DNA of 64,000 nt from the NCBI RefSeq assembly GCF_004785795.1, contig NZ_SRRO01000001.1, forward strand, positions 4,216,001 to 4,280,000, read 5' to 3'. The notes under the pieces were generated by a model, which did no database searches, was not told where the DNA came from, and was given only the letters and a program-made list of their open reading frames with translations. How positions within the stretch are numbered: the stretch's first letter is position 1; every line of letters begins with the position of its first letter. The DNA is from Nocardioides eburneiflavus (GTDB lineage Bacteria > Actinomycetota > Actinomycetes > Propionibacteriales > Nocardioidaceae). Below are positions 50,034-58,552 of this stretch, piece by piece. The translations under genes were made by a program, and so were the position numbers.

Positions 50034-51706
50034 GCGGAGGGGGCCGGATGGGCGGCGAGGTAGCCGTGGAGCAGGGCGATGACGGTGGCGCCGTCACCCA
50101 CCGCCGTCGCGACCCGCTTGATCGAGCCCGAGCGGACGTCTCCGACCGCGAAGACGCCTTCCATGGTGGTCTCCAGCAGCAGCCGACCGTCCTGACCGGT
50201 GCGGATGAAGCCGGCCTCGTCCCGGGCGACCTCGGCAGGCAGCCACGACGTGCGCGGCACTGACCCGATGAGCACGAAGAGACCACTCGCTGACACGTCC
50301 TCGGCGGCTCCCTCGCCGTGTGGGTCGCCCCCTGCCGGACGGCCCAGGGTCAGGCCGGCCAGGCACCCGTCCACCTCCCGACCGTCCAGGACGGCCGTGC
50401 GGTAGCGGATGGCGACGTTGCGGGTGGCCTCGAGCTGGGCGATCAGGTACTCGGACATGCTCGCGGCGAGCGACGGCCCGCGCACCAGGAGCGTCACCTC
50501 GCGGGCGTAGCGGGCCAGGTGCAGGGCCGCCTGACCGGCCGAGTTGCCCCCGCCCACGACGTACACCTCCGCCCCGGCCATCGACGGCGCCTCGGACACC
50601 GCAGCGCCGTAGAAGACTCCTCGCCCCACGAGCCGCTCGAGGGAGGGCACGTCGAGCATGCGGTAGTCGACGCCCGTGGCGATGACGACGCTGCGGGTGC
50701 GGACCACGCTGCCGTCGGACATCGAGACCGTGCGCAGGCCGCCGTCGGTGCCCAGTCCCTGCACCTCGCGCAGGAACAGGTACTCGCTCCCGAAGGCCCA
50801 GGCCTGCTGGAACGACCGGTAGGCCAGGTGGGCGCCGCTGACCCCGCGGGCGAACCCCGGGTAGTTGCGGATCAGCGACGAGGTGCCCGCCTGGCCGCCG
50901 ACCGCGTGCTGCTCCACCACCATCGTCGAGAGCCCCTCGGAGGAGGCGTAGACCGCCGCCGCCAACCCGCTGGGGCCGGCACCGATCACCACGACGTCGT
51001 AGACGTGGTCCGTCGCCAACGGGCGCATCAGCCCGAAGGCGTCGGCGATCTCGAGGTCGGTCGGCGCGACCAGCGTCGTGGGTGGCGTGGTGAAGGCGAG
51101 CTGGAGCACCGGCAGCTCCGGATCGGTGAGGCCGAGCCCGGCGAGCAGCCGGTTGGCCGACTCCGTGCCGGCCTGGTGGAAGCCGACCGGGATGTGGTTG
51201 CGACCGAACTGGTCACGCAGCGCGTGGGTGCGCTCGTCGCGCTGCTCGCCGATCATCCGTACGGCCTCGAACCCGATGCCCTGGGCCAGGTGCCAGTCGT
51301 CCAGGGTGTCGGTGACGGCGCCGTGGAACTCCTCGTCGCGCGGCCTCTCCGGCCGGAGCAGCACGAGCTCGGCATGGCCGTGGCCGATGGCCGCGAACAC
51401 GTCCGTCGTGCTGGCGAAGTCGCCCCAGATGCCGGCGACGGCACGCTTCGCCGAGGGGTGCAGCGAGTACGCGCGCCGCAGGAAGTCGAGGCCGCCTCGG
51501 TCGTCGGGTCCGTAGCAGGCGATCACGAGGGCCACCTGCCGGTCCCACCGCCGCAGGCCCTCGAGGACGGCGCGTGCGTGGACGTAGTCGGCGCACACGA
51601 CCACCTCGTAGTCGCCTCCGTACCTGCGGCGCAGCTCCGACTGGAGGACGTCCCGCGACGTCTCGTCGGTGGTCGCCAGCAGCAGGACGGGGTCCGTGTC
51701 GCCCAT
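50030..51706 (-). CDS. Thioredoxin reductase-like flavoprotein with receiver-like N-terminal domain, CxxC absent
   Basis: Protein of 558 residues. Residues 1-130 (PVLLLATTDETSRDVLQSEL, LVIACYGPDDRGGLDFL) resemble a response-regulator receiver; about 130-225 include the FGRNHIPVGFHQAGTESANRL segment of glutaredoxin-like character. Residues 230-558 have the FAD site DVVVIGAGPSGLAAAVYASS, GGQAGTSSLIRNYPGF, the NADPH site VYVVGGGNSAGQAALHLAR and C-terminal GVFAVGDVRSGSIKRVATAVGDGA. Where thioredoxin reductases have CATC there is VSEAPS (about 367-372), so it cannot use that mechanism. Electron acceptor unknown. Confidence 0.88.
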   Translation of the reverse strand: MGDTDPVLLLATTDETSRDVLQSELRRRYGGDYEVVVCADYVHARAVLEGLRRWDRQVALVIACYGPDDRGGLDFLRRAYSLHPSAKRAVAGIWGDFASTTDVFAAIGHGHAELVLLRPERPRDEEFHGAVTDTLDDWHLAQGIGFEAVRMIGEQRDERTHALRDQFGRNHIPVGFHQAGTESANRLLAGLGLTDPELPVLQLAFTTPPTTLVAPTDLEIADAFGLMRPLATDHVYDVVVIGAGPSGLAAAVYASSEGLSTMVVEQHAVGGQAGTSSLIRNYPGFARGVSGAHLAYRSFQQAWAFGSEYLFLREVQGLGTDGGLRTVSMSDGSVVRTRSVVIATGVDYRMLDVPSLERLVGRGVFYGAAVSEAPSMAGAEVYVVGGGNSAGQAALHLARYAREVTLLVRGPSLAASMSEYLIAQLEATRNVAIRYRTAVLDGREVDGCLAGLTLGRPAGGDPHGEGAAEDVSASGLFVLIGSVPRTSWLPAEVARDEAGFIRTGQDGRLLLETTMEGVFAVGDVRSGSIKRVATAVGDGATVIALLHGYLAAHPAPSA

Positions 51707-51714
51707 GACGATCG

Positions 51715-51720
51715 ACGCTA
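51715..51720 (-). promoter_or_regulatory. -10 box, leaderless start of the flavoprotein gene
   Basis: TAGCGT on the minus strand, 8 nt before the ATG at 51706. Confidence 0.45.
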
Positions 51721-51784
51721 CCCCCGGCCACGTCGGGCTGCGACACCATTTCTGGGGGTCTGGACCGGCGTGACGAGCTGCCGG

Positions 51785-52729
51785 TCAGCGGGTGGGCAGG
51801 TGCGTCGGGATGCTCATCCGCGGCCCCCGACGCGGGCGCGACCGGCCACCGGCGATCGCCATCGACGCAGCCCTCCCGCGGTGCGGCCGATAGGGCTCGA
51901 GCAGCACCGCCATCTGGTCGTCGGTGATGTCGTGGCCGACGAGCGCCCAGCCGACCCAGTTGGCGAGGTGGTAGTCGCCGAAGCTGACCGCGTCGGCGTC
52001 GCCGAGCGCGCGCTGGCGGACCTCGGCGCTGGTCCACACCCCGATCCCCCGGACCGACCGGAGCCGCCGGTCGGCCTCGTCGGCGGCCACCTCCGCGACC
52101 CGTTCCAGCGACGGTGCGAGGCGGCACGCGGTGACGACCGTGCGCGACTGGGCCGGCTGCACGCCGAGGCGCAGCCACTCCCACGACGGGATCGCGGCGA
52201 TCGTGGCGGGCGTGGGCTGGAGCATCAGCCCCAGCGGCGCCACCGGCCCGGGAGCCGGCTCGCCGTGGCGGCGTACGAGCTCGCGGAACGAGCCGAACGC
52301 CTGCTTGCCGGTCACCTTCTGCTCGAGGATCGACGGCACCAGCGACTCCATCACCAGGCCGGTGCGACCGATGCGCCAGTGCTGGTGGGCGCGCCAGCCG
52401 TCGGCGACCTCGGCGTGGTGGTGCGGCTCGAAGCCGGTGGGGTCGTCGTCGGCGCCGAGCAGCGCAGGCATCCGGTCGAGCGCCCACTCCGCTCCCAGCC
52501 CCCAGGCACGTCCGACGACCTCCCCCGCCGACGGTCGCGGCTGCACGCACAACGACGCCGGCCCGGTGGGCGTACGCATGGCACGCCAGATGCGGCCGTC
52601 GTCGAGGTGTCGCTGCGTCGGGTCCCCGGCACCGCGCCGCTGGGGGCGCAGCACCTGTGCGGGCGCGCACGGCCAGCCGGGCACCCAGGTGCGGGTGCGC
52701 CCGGCGGACGGGGCGGACGTGGCGGCCAT
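51785..52729 (-). CDS. DNA-3-methyladenine glycosylase, AlkA-like (HhH-GPD)
   Basis: Base-excision repair glycosylase of 314 residues. The HhH-GPD core is visible: SILEQKVTGKQAFGSFRELV, VRGIGVWTSAEVRQRALGDADAVSFGDYHL, where the GIGxWT hairpin precedes the catalytic aspartate in GDYH. The N-terminal part (about 1-115) has the AlkA-type lead domain. ATG 52729 is supported by a TACCGT box six bases upstream; an earlier start at 52762 is less likely. Divergent from the dioxygenase gene. Confidence 0.87.
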   Translation of the reverse strand: MAATSAPSAGRTRTWVPGWPCAPAQVLRPQRRGAGDPTQRHLDDGRIWRAMRTPTGPASLCVQPRPSAGEVVGRAWGLGAEWALDRMPALLGADDDPTGFEPHHHAEVADGWRAHQHWRIGRTGLVMESLVPSILEQKVTGKQAFGSFRELVRRHGEPAPGPVAPLGLMLQPTPATIAAIPSWEWLRLGVQPAQSRTVVTACRLAPSLERVAEVAADEADRRLRSVRGIGVWTSAEVRQRALGDADAVSFGDYHLANWVGWALVGHDITDDQMAVLLEPYRPHRGRAASMAIAGGRSRPRRGPRMSIPTHLPTR

Positions 52730-52735
52730 GGTGCG

Positions 52736-52741
52736 ACGGTA
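52736..52741 (-). promoter_or_regulatory. -10 box, leaderless start of the AlkA-like gene
   Basis: TACCGT on the minus strand, 6 nt before the ATG at 52729. Confidence 0.5.
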
Positions 52742-52780
52742 GACGAGGCCACCGACCGCCACGACGGACAGGTCGACGGA

Positions 52781-52786
52781 TAGGTT
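52781..52786 (+). promoter_or_regulatory. -10 box, leaderless start of tryptophan 2,3-dioxygenase
   Basis: TAGGTT, 6 nt before the ATG at 52793. It lies back-to-back with the AlkA-like promoter. Confidence 0.55.
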
Positions 52787-52792
52787 GCAGCC

Positions 52793-53659
52793 ATGTCAGA
52801 AGGAATGGGCGGGACACCGAACAAGCGCGACCTCGAGGACACCATCCAGAAGGACTTCTCGAGGTCCATGTCCTACGGCGACTACCTGCGCCTCGACGTG
52901 CTGCTCTCGGCCCAGCAGCCCCTGTCCGACCCGCCGCAGCACGACGAGCTGCTCTTCATCGTGCAGCACCAGACGAGCGAGCTGTGGCTCAAGCTGATGG
53001 TCCATGAGCTGCGCTCGGCCCGGGCGCTGCTGCGCACCGACGACCTCTCCCCCGCACTGAAGCGGATGGCGCGCATCAAGCACATCCAGCACACCCTGAC
53101 CGACCAGTGGTCGGTCCTCGCGACGCTCACGCCCAGCGAGTACGCCGAGATCCGGCCGTTCCTGGCGACCAGCTCGGGCTTCCAGTCCGCGCAGTACCGC
53201 GAGGTCGAGTTCCTCCTGGGCAACAAGAACGCCGACATGGTCGACGTCTTCTCCCACGACGAGACCGCCCGCACCACCCTCACGGAGCTGCTCCACGAGC
53301 CGTCGCTCTACGACGAGTTCCTCGCCCACCTCTCCCGCCAGGGGTACGCCGTCCCGCAGCGGCTGCTGGAGCGCGACTGGTCGCAGCCGCACACCACCGA
53401 CCCCGAGCTCGTGGACCTCTTCGCGTCCGTCTACGCCGCGCCCGCCGAGCACTGGGGCGTCTACGAGACGTGCGAGGAGCTCGTGGACGTCGAGGACGCC
53501 TTCCAGCAGTGGCGCTTCCGCCACCTCCAGGTCGTGCAGCGGGTCATCGGCCACAAGGTGGGCACCGGCGGGTCGTCCGGGGTGGACTTCCTGCGGCGGG
53601 CGTTGAGCCTGACCTTCTTCCCCGAGCTCTACGAGGTGCGCACGCGCATCGGGCAGTAG
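52793..53659 (+). CDS. kynA: Tryptophan 2,3-dioxygenase
   Basis: Heme enzyme opening the indole ring of L-tryptophan to N-formylkynurenine. The 288-residue protein has MSYGDYLRLDVLLSAQQPLS, HDELLFIVQHQTSELWLKLM, SSGFQSAQYREVEFLLGNKN and FRHLQVVQRVIGHKVGTGGSSGV, the last with the proximal heme histidine region and substrate loop. Length is normal. The next kynurenine-pathway genes (formamidase, kynureninase) are not in the window. Confidence 0.95.
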   Translation: MSEGMGGTPNKRDLEDTIQKDFSRSMSYGDYLRLDVLLSAQQPLSDPPQHDELLFIVQHQTSELWLKLMVHELRSARALLRTDDLSPALKRMARIKHIQHTLTDQWSVLATLTPSEYAEIRPFLATSSGFQSAQYREVEFLLGNKNADMVDVFSHDETARTTLTELLHEPSLYDEFLAHLSRQGYAVPQRLLERDWSQPHTTDPELVDLFASVYAAPAEHWGVYETCEELVDVEDAFQQWRFRHLQVVQRVIGHKVGTGGSSGVDFLRRALSLTFFPELYEVRTRIGQ

Positions 53660-53678
53660 GCCGGGCCCAGCGTCAGCG

Positions 53679-54494
53679 TCAGAGCAGGCGACCGCAGTTC
53701 GGCCACGGGGAGCGGCCGCGCTGCTTGTACAGCAGCTTCGCGCGGTAGGTCTGCTCGCCGGCCGAGGCGGCGGTGGGGAGGCCGGAGCCACCCACGCTGC
53801 GCCAGGTGCTGACGTCGAACTGGTAGAGCCCGTAGTAGCCGGCCGGGTTGACCGCGCGGGGATTGCCGCCGGACTCGCAGTCGGCCAGCGCGCCCCAGTT
53901 GAGACCGGCGGTGCCGGCGACGGCGTACGGCTTGCGGCCCACGAGCACGCGGCGCGGGCGCGGGTCCTTGACGAGCTTGCGCTTGACGACGCGGTACTTC
54001 GCGGGCTCGCCGTTGTGGAGCGTCTTGACGGCGACGACCTTGCGGACACCGGGCCGGCCCTCGCGAACGACCTTGCGCTTGCCGGGCTCGAGCTTGGTCG
54101 TCGGCACCTCGACGGTGCCGCGGCGGACCTTGGTGCGCTTCGTCCTGCGCTCCTTGACCACGTCCGTGACGCGGACGACGTCGCCCTGCCGCAGGCGCTT
54201 GCGCTTGCCGGAGACCTCGCGGCCGTCGCGCACGACGTCGACCAGGTCGTTGCCGTCCACCGGGACGCCCTGCGCCTCGAGCAGCTTCCCGGGCCACACG
54301 CGCGGGACGGTCGCCACGTCGACCGGCGGCTGGTCGGCCACCTTGACGCGTACGGCGACGGCCTGGCGCGGCTCGTCGGCCGCGGCGCTGCCGGGGACGA
54401 GGGCCAGGGCGAGCGCAGCCGCGGCGAGGCCGGCGACGGCTCCGCGCGGTCGGATGGAGCGGGCGGACTGGACGGGTGTGGTGGTGGCACGCAC
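53679..54494 (-). CDS. Resuscitation-promoting factor-like G5/transglycosylase protein
   Basis: Secreted cell-wall-active protein of 271 residues. A signal peptide (about 17-39, cleaved near GSAAADE) is followed by a basic DUF348-like region, a G5-type module (about 105-165: KRTKVRRGTVEVPTTKLEPG then EPAKYRVVKRK) and a C-terminal lysozyme-like Rpf domain (about 198-271: NWGALADCESGGNPRAVNPA with catalytic-type Glu, then GYYGLYQFDVSTWRSVGG and a final NCGRLL Cys). The layout is that of RpfB, shortened. Start is GTG 54494. Confidence 0.88.
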   Translation of the reverse strand: MRATTTPVQSARSIRPRGAVAGLAAAALALALVPGSAAADEPRQAVAVRVKVADQPPVDVATVPRVWPGKLLEAQGVPVDGNDLVDVVRDGREVSGKRKRLRQGDVVRVTDVVKERRTKRTKVRRGTVEVPTTKLEPGKRKVVREGRPGVRKVVAVKTLHNGEPAKYRVVKRKLVKDPRPRRVLVGRKPYAVAGTAGLNWGALADCESGGNPRAVNPAGYYGLYQFDVSTWRSVGGSGLPTAASAGEQTYRAKLLYKQRGRSPWPNCGRLL

Positions 54495-54642
54495 GTGCTT
54501 CGGACCTCACAGGGGTTGGGGGCGACGGGCCGCGGCGTGCGTCACCTCACGATGGGAGGCGCCTCGCTCATGGGCGAGGGCGCTGCCTGCGGCCCATCCA
54601 CCAGAACACGATCACGCCGTCATGTCGAATCGGGCGCACGCA

Positions 54643-54648
54643 TACGGT
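54643..54648 (+). promoter_or_regulatory. -10 box, leaderless start of the App1-like gene
   Basis: TACGGT, 6 nt before the ATG at 54655. Confidence 0.5.
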
Positions 54649-54654
54649 TGACCC

Positions 54655-55674
54655 ATGGACGTTCGCCGGGTGGTCGTCGCAGCCGAGCGCGCATGGGACG
54701 GGGCCCGCCTGCGCCGGGCACGCTCCCGGCAGCCCGAGCACTTCCGGATCGAGGCCTACGTCGGCCACGGCGGCCGTGCCGGGGTGGTCGTTCGCGGACG
54801 TGTCCTCGACAACCCCCTCGCGTCCGAGGCCGAGGACGGGGAGGGCGTGGGTGCCGCTGTCCGCCGCACGCTCGGGCACTTCCTGACCAACGACCTGCCC
54901 GGGGTGCCGCTGACGGTCACCGTGGCCGGCACCACGGTCGAGGCCGTGACCGACGCGGAGGGCTACTTCCTGGTCCGGGTGCACACCGAGCCGGGCGCCC
55001 TCGAGAGCCCGTGGACCCGTGGCACCGTCGAGCTGCGCGGCGACTACCGCGGGCTGTCCGGCCCGCACACGACGCCCGTGGACGTCCGCGTGCCGGCTGC
55101 GGGCGCGCGGTTCGGGATCCTCTCGGACGTCGACGACACCATCCTGCAGACCGGCGTCCAGCGGGTCGGCCGGATGATCCTCCAGACCCTCACCGGCTCC
55201 TCGCTCACCCGCACCCCGTTCCCCGGGGCGGTCGAGCTCTACCAGGACCTCGCCGCGGGCGTGAACCCGGTCTTCTACGTCTCGTCGAGCCCGTGGAACC
55301 TGCACGACTTCCTCCTCGGGTTCCTCCGCCACCGCGGCTTCCCGCTCGGGCCCGTCCTGCTGCGCGACCTCCTCGGCACCTGGGCGGGCCGTGAGCAGAA
55401 GCACGACCGCATCCGCGAGGTCCTCGAGGTCCACCCGGACCTGCGCTTCGTCCTGCTCGGCGACTCCGGCGAGCACGACCCGGCGATCTACGCCGACATC
55501 GTGCGCGAGCACCCCGGACGCGTCCTGGCCGTCTACATCCGGGAGGTGCGCCTCGACCCGGGCGACGGCCGCGTGGAGGAGGTCTCCGACGCGTGGGGCT
55601 CGGACGTGCCGTTCGTGTTGGCGGCCGACTCCGATGCCGTACGCCGGCACGCGCGCGGCCTCGGGCTGCTCTGA
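54655..55674 (+). CDS. App1 family phosphatase-like protein (DUF2183)
   Basis: Protein of 339 residues related to yeast App1 phosphatidate phosphatase. HAD-like motif GILSDVDDTILQTGVQ (DxDxT, about 155-170), VFYVSSSPWNLHDFLLGFL and FVLLGDSGEHDPAIYADIV (motif with catalytic Asp) are all present. The N-terminal 140 residues form a beta-rich domain. Bacterial members are uncharacterised; lipid phosphatase activity is inferred. Convergent with the SRPBCC gene. Confidence 0.88.
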   Translation: MDVRRVVVAAERAWDGARLRRARSRQPEHFRIEAYVGHGGRAGVVVRGRVLDNPLASEAEDGEGVGAAVRRTLGHFLTNDLPGVPLTVTVAGTTVEAVTDAEGYFLVRVHTEPGALESPWTRGTVELRGDYRGLSGPHTTPVDVRVPAAGARFGILSDVDDTILQTGVQRVGRMILQTLTGSSLTRTPFPGAVELYQDLAAGVNPVFYVSSSPWNLHDFLLGFLRHRGFPLGPVLLRDLLGTWAGREQKHDRIREVLEVHPDLRFVLLGDSGEHDPAIYADIVREHPGRVLAVYIREVRLDPGDGRVEEVSDAWGSDVPFVLAADSDAVRRHARGLGLL

Positions 55675-55683
55675 GGCCGGTCG

Positions 55684-56340
55684 TCAGCCGGGGGCGGCCT
55701 CGGCGCGGGCCTTGACTCCGCGGAGGTGGTCGCGCGCCATGACGAAGTCGGCCGGTACGACGCCCAGGAGCCCCAGCAGGCTGAACCACCACGGCTCAGT
55801 GACCCAGCGCGACCTGAAGTGGTAGCGCGTACGTCGTCCCCCGTCGACCGGGGTCAGAACGAAGGCCCAGGTCCAGTCGAGCTCCGCCCACCGTCGCCAC
55901 GCCTTGGGGAGGTGGCTGTTGGAGCGCAGCACCAGTGCCCGCTCGGCCCGGAGCTCCACGACGTGCAGGCCGCACTCGGTCTCGGGTGGACCGTCCGGGA
56001 TGAAGGTGCCGACGTCGATGTCCTGGAGCTCCGCCACCACGTGATCGGCGCTGGGGCCGTTCGCGGGGAAGAACAGGCGGTCCACCCAGCGGGCCGTGTA
56101 CCAGCCCGCACGCCCCCAGCCCATCTGCACCAACCAGGGCCAGACCGCAGACGGTGGCGCGTCGATGGTGACGGCGTGGTCGGTCTGCACCTTCGGGCGC
56201 GGGACGAGGCTGTCGCCCGGCAAGGCGGCCGCCCGTTCGGCCGGAGTCGACCCGTAGGTGCGGCCCAGCTGGATGAGTGCAGCCTCCGCAGCAGCGGCCA
56301 AGGTGACCGCCGCCAACGCCGTACGCGATGTCGTACGCAT
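55684..56340 (-). CDS. SRPBCC-fold protein, paralogue 1
   Basis: Protein of 218 residues with an N-terminal hydrophobic helix (about 6-25) and a START/SRPBCC-like domain beginning VTIDAPPSAVWPWLVQMGWGRAGWYT. Other marks: ELDWTWAFVLTPVDGG and TRYHFRSRW, typical helix-grip strands. It resembles its upstream neighbour in order and motifs (same VWPW-VQxG core). ATG 56340 is preferred (GAGGA ten bases upstream) over GTG 56349. No function known; ligand-binding protein near the membrane is a guess. Confidence 0.8.
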   Translation of the reverse strand: MRTTSRTALAAVTLAAAAEAALIQLGRTYGSTPAERAAALPGDSLVPRPKVQTDHAVTIDAPPSAVWPWLVQMGWGRAGWYTARWVDRLFFPANGPSADHVVAELQDIDVGTFIPDGPPETECGLHVVELRAERALVLRSNSHLPKAWRRWAELDWTWAFVLTPVDGGRRTRYHFRSRWVTEPWWFSLLGLLGVVPADFVMARDHLRGVKARAEAAPG

Positions 56341-56353
56341 GCCTCCCACTTCC

Positions 56354-56977
56354 TCAGACCGGACGTTCGGCCCTCTCGGCGATGCCCAGGAGCATGCGGC
56401 GCATCATGGGGAAGTCCCCGATCTCCATGAGGAGCACGGTGATCGGCCAGAACGGCCCAGGGCCGTAGCGCGCCTTCAACCGGGTCACCAGTCGCGTCCC
56501 GCCGGCATCATCCGGGGTGAGTCGCCAGGCCCAGGTCGAGTCCGGCTTGTGCCACACCAGTGACCGGGGCTCCTCGATGCTCGCCACTCGGAAGGAGGTG
56601 CGGTCGTCGTCGCCGGAGGACATGGGGGCAGCGAGGTCGCCGACTGCGGGGTGCTGGAAGTCGTCGAGGACAGCGTCGGCGCTCGACCGGCCGAGGTTGT
56701 CCAGCAGGTCGTAGGAGTAGAAGCCGGCTCGCCGGAAGCCGACCTGGACGATCCACGGCCACACCCGCTCGGGGGGCGCAGCGATGGAGATCGCCCGCGT
56801 CGCGACGAAGTCCGCCCTCGTCAGCAGCTCGTCGCCGGGCATCGCCCCGGCGACCTCGGCCGAGGTCGCGCCCCAGCGCAGGTGCCATGCCCGGTACCTG
56901 GTCACGACGAGCGCCCCGCCGACCGCTGTGGCGAGGAGGAGCACCGCTCGACGTGCCCGCGGCCCATGGTTCGGCAT
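56354..56977 (-). CDS. SRPBCC-fold protein, paralogue 2
   Basis: Protein of 207 residues, tandem paralogue of the next gene: hydrophobic N-terminus (about 10-25), ISIAAPPERVWPWIVQVGFRRAGFYSYDLLDN, acidic DDFQHPAVGDL, WHKPDSTWAWRLTPDD and LVTRLKARYGPG. Separated from the downstream copy by 13 bases, so co-transcribed. The ATG at 56977 has GAGAAT six bases upstream, a weak leaderless-type box. Likely an ancient duplication. Confidence 0.8.
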   Translation of the reverse strand: MPNHGPRARRAVLLLATAVGGALVVTRYRAWHLRWGATSAEVAGAMPGDELLTRADFVATRAISIAAPPERVWPWIVQVGFRRAGFYSYDLLDNLGRSSADAVLDDFQHPAVGDLAAPMSSGDDDRTSFRVASIEEPRSLVWHKPDSTWAWRLTPDDAGGTRLVTRLKARYGPGPFWPITVLLMEIGDFPMMRRMLLGIAERAERPV

Positions 56978-57096
56978 GGACCCATTCTCTCCGCGAGGCG
57001 TGCCTGGTGCACCCCCCCGCGTCGGACGCAGTCGGGGACGGGAACTCGCGCGCCCCTCAACCCGAGCCTCGTTGCATCAACCGCTTGAGCTCGCGC

Positions 57097-57126
57097 TTGA
57101 CAGCGCGGGCCCGCGGATGCCATAGT
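57097..57126 (+). promoter_or_regulatory. Sigma-70-type promoter of the DUF222/HNH gene
   Basis: TTGACA (57097-57102), 18-base spacer, CATAGT (57121-57126), the best -35/-10 pair seen in the window. Transcription would start near 57133, inside the LexA box. Confidence 0.6.
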
Positions 57127-57140
57127 CGAACATCTGTTCG
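57127..57140. promoter_or_regulatory. LexA (SOS) box upstream of the DUF222/HNH gene
   Basis: CGAACATCTGTTCG, perfect 5-base arms, same form as the uvrA site. It begins right after the -10, where LexA would block initiation. Confidence 0.85.
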
Positions 57141-57176
57141 TAGTGTGATCGATGGAAGCCTGGGGGTGGTCACAGG

Positions 57177-58538
57177 ATGACCGACACCACCGACACCACC
57201 GACGCTCCCGTTGCCGCCGGCTGCTGGTCCGCGGACGAGCTGCACGCCCTGGCGGATCTGCTGGTCGGGATCGACACCACCGGCCACCCCGTCGCACTGC
57301 TCGACCAGCTCGAGGCTCTGGAGCGGGTCAAGGCCGCCGCGGCGGCTGCGCAGGTGCTGGCGACCGCCGCGTTCGCCGAGGCCGCAGAGGCCGCCGAGGA
57401 CCTACCGTCGGACGGCAGGCGTCGGCCTCGACGCGCGTTGTCGATCGGCGCGGAGGTGGCTCTCGCCGCTCGCACCAGCCCCTACCAGGGCGAGCAGCGG
57501 GTCCTGCTCTCCCGCCGGCTCCGCGACGACCTGCCCGGAGTGCACGCCGCCCTGGGCCGCGGTGAGATCCGCGAGGACCAGGCCTTCGCCGTCGCCCGTG
57601 AGGTGGCCCACCTCGACCCCGCGCAGCGGACGGCGGTCGACGCGGACGTGACGAGGTTGTCGGCCGGGCTGGCCGGCCTCGGCGACGAGAAGCTCCGCGG
57701 GGCCGTACGCCGCTCGTGTCTCACCGTCGCCGCCGACGCCGAGGCCCGTCGCCACGAGCGCGCGCGGGCCGACCGGCACGTGACCACCCGTCAGCTCGGG
57801 GACGGCACCGGCAGGGTCACCGCCATCGTGGCGGTCGAGCACCTCTCGGCCATCCGCCAGGTCCTGGACGAGGATGCGGCCTCGGCGCGCGCCGCCGGCG
57901 ACGAACGCACGGGCGGGCAGGTCCGCGCCGACACGCTCGTGCGCCGCATCACCGGCCAGGACCCGGTCGAGGCGGTCCCGGTCAGCGTCAACCTCGTCAT
58001 CACTGCTGAGTCACTGCTCGCCGGCGGCGACGAGCCCGCCCAGCTGCCGGGCATCGGGTGGCTGCCCGCCGGACTGTGCACCCGACTGGTCCGCGACGCC
58101 TCCGCGATCGCCAAGCTGAGTCTCCGACGACTCTTCGTACGTCCCGATGACCGTTCGCTGGTCGCGATGGAGTCCCGCAGCCGCACCTTCCCGACGGCGC
58201 TGGCCGAGCTCCTCGACCTGCGTGACGGCGGGCGGTGCCGCACTCCCGGCTGCGACGCAGCGATCCGCCACCACGACCACGTCGTCCGCGAGAGCGACGG
58301 CGGCCCGACAAGCGCCCACAACGGCCAGGGGTTGTGCGAGCGGTGCAACTACGCCAAGGAGAGCCCCGGCTGGACGTCCTGGGTGGCGTCCCCCGAGACC
58401 GGTCCCCACGAGGTCCACGGGGTGACCGAGCACCTCCGCATCCTCAGGTCGACCGCGCCACCACTCCCCGGCGGCCGGGAGCCCGACTTCTCACCAGCCG
58501 AGCTGCGGCTCGCGCAGTCGCTCACGCTCGCCGCCTGA
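57177..58538 (+). CDS. DUF222 and HNH endonuclease domain protein (13E12 type)
   Basis: Protein of 453 residues of the actinobacterial 13E12/REP family. Residues 1-250 are the helical DUF222 region (ALADLLVGIDTTGHPVALLDQLEALERVKAAAA; LSAGLAGLGDEKLRGAVRRS). The C-terminal HNH domain is GRCRTPGCDAAIRHHDHV, GPTSAHNGQGLCERCNYAK (about 357-405) with paired Cys for zinc and the H-N-H residues. In M. tuberculosis, 13E12 genes carry LexA sites; here a strong promoter is overlapped by one. Role unknown; DNA cleavage is inferred. Confidence 0.92.
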   Translation: MTDTTDTTDAPVAAGCWSADELHALADLLVGIDTTGHPVALLDQLEALERVKAAAAAAQVLATAAFAEAAEAAEDLPSDGRRRPRRALSIGAEVALAARTSPYQGEQRVLLSRRLRDDLPGVHAALGRGEIREDQAFAVAREVAHLDPAQRTAVDADVTRLSAGLAGLGDEKLRGAVRRSCLTVAADAEARRHERARADRHVTTRQLGDGTGRVTAIVAVEHLSAIRQVLDEDAASARAAGDERTGGQVRADTLVRRITGQDPVEAVPVSVNLVITAESLLAGGDEPAQLPGIGWLPAGLCTRLVRDASAIAKLSLRRLFVRPDDRSLVAMESRSRTFPTALAELLDLRDGGRCRTPGCDAAIRHHDHVVRESDGGPTSAHNGQGLCERCNYAKESPGWTSWVASPETGPHEVHGVTEHLRILRSTAPPLPGGREPDFSPAELRLAQSLTLAA

Positions 58539-58552
58539 GCATCGAAGCCTGC

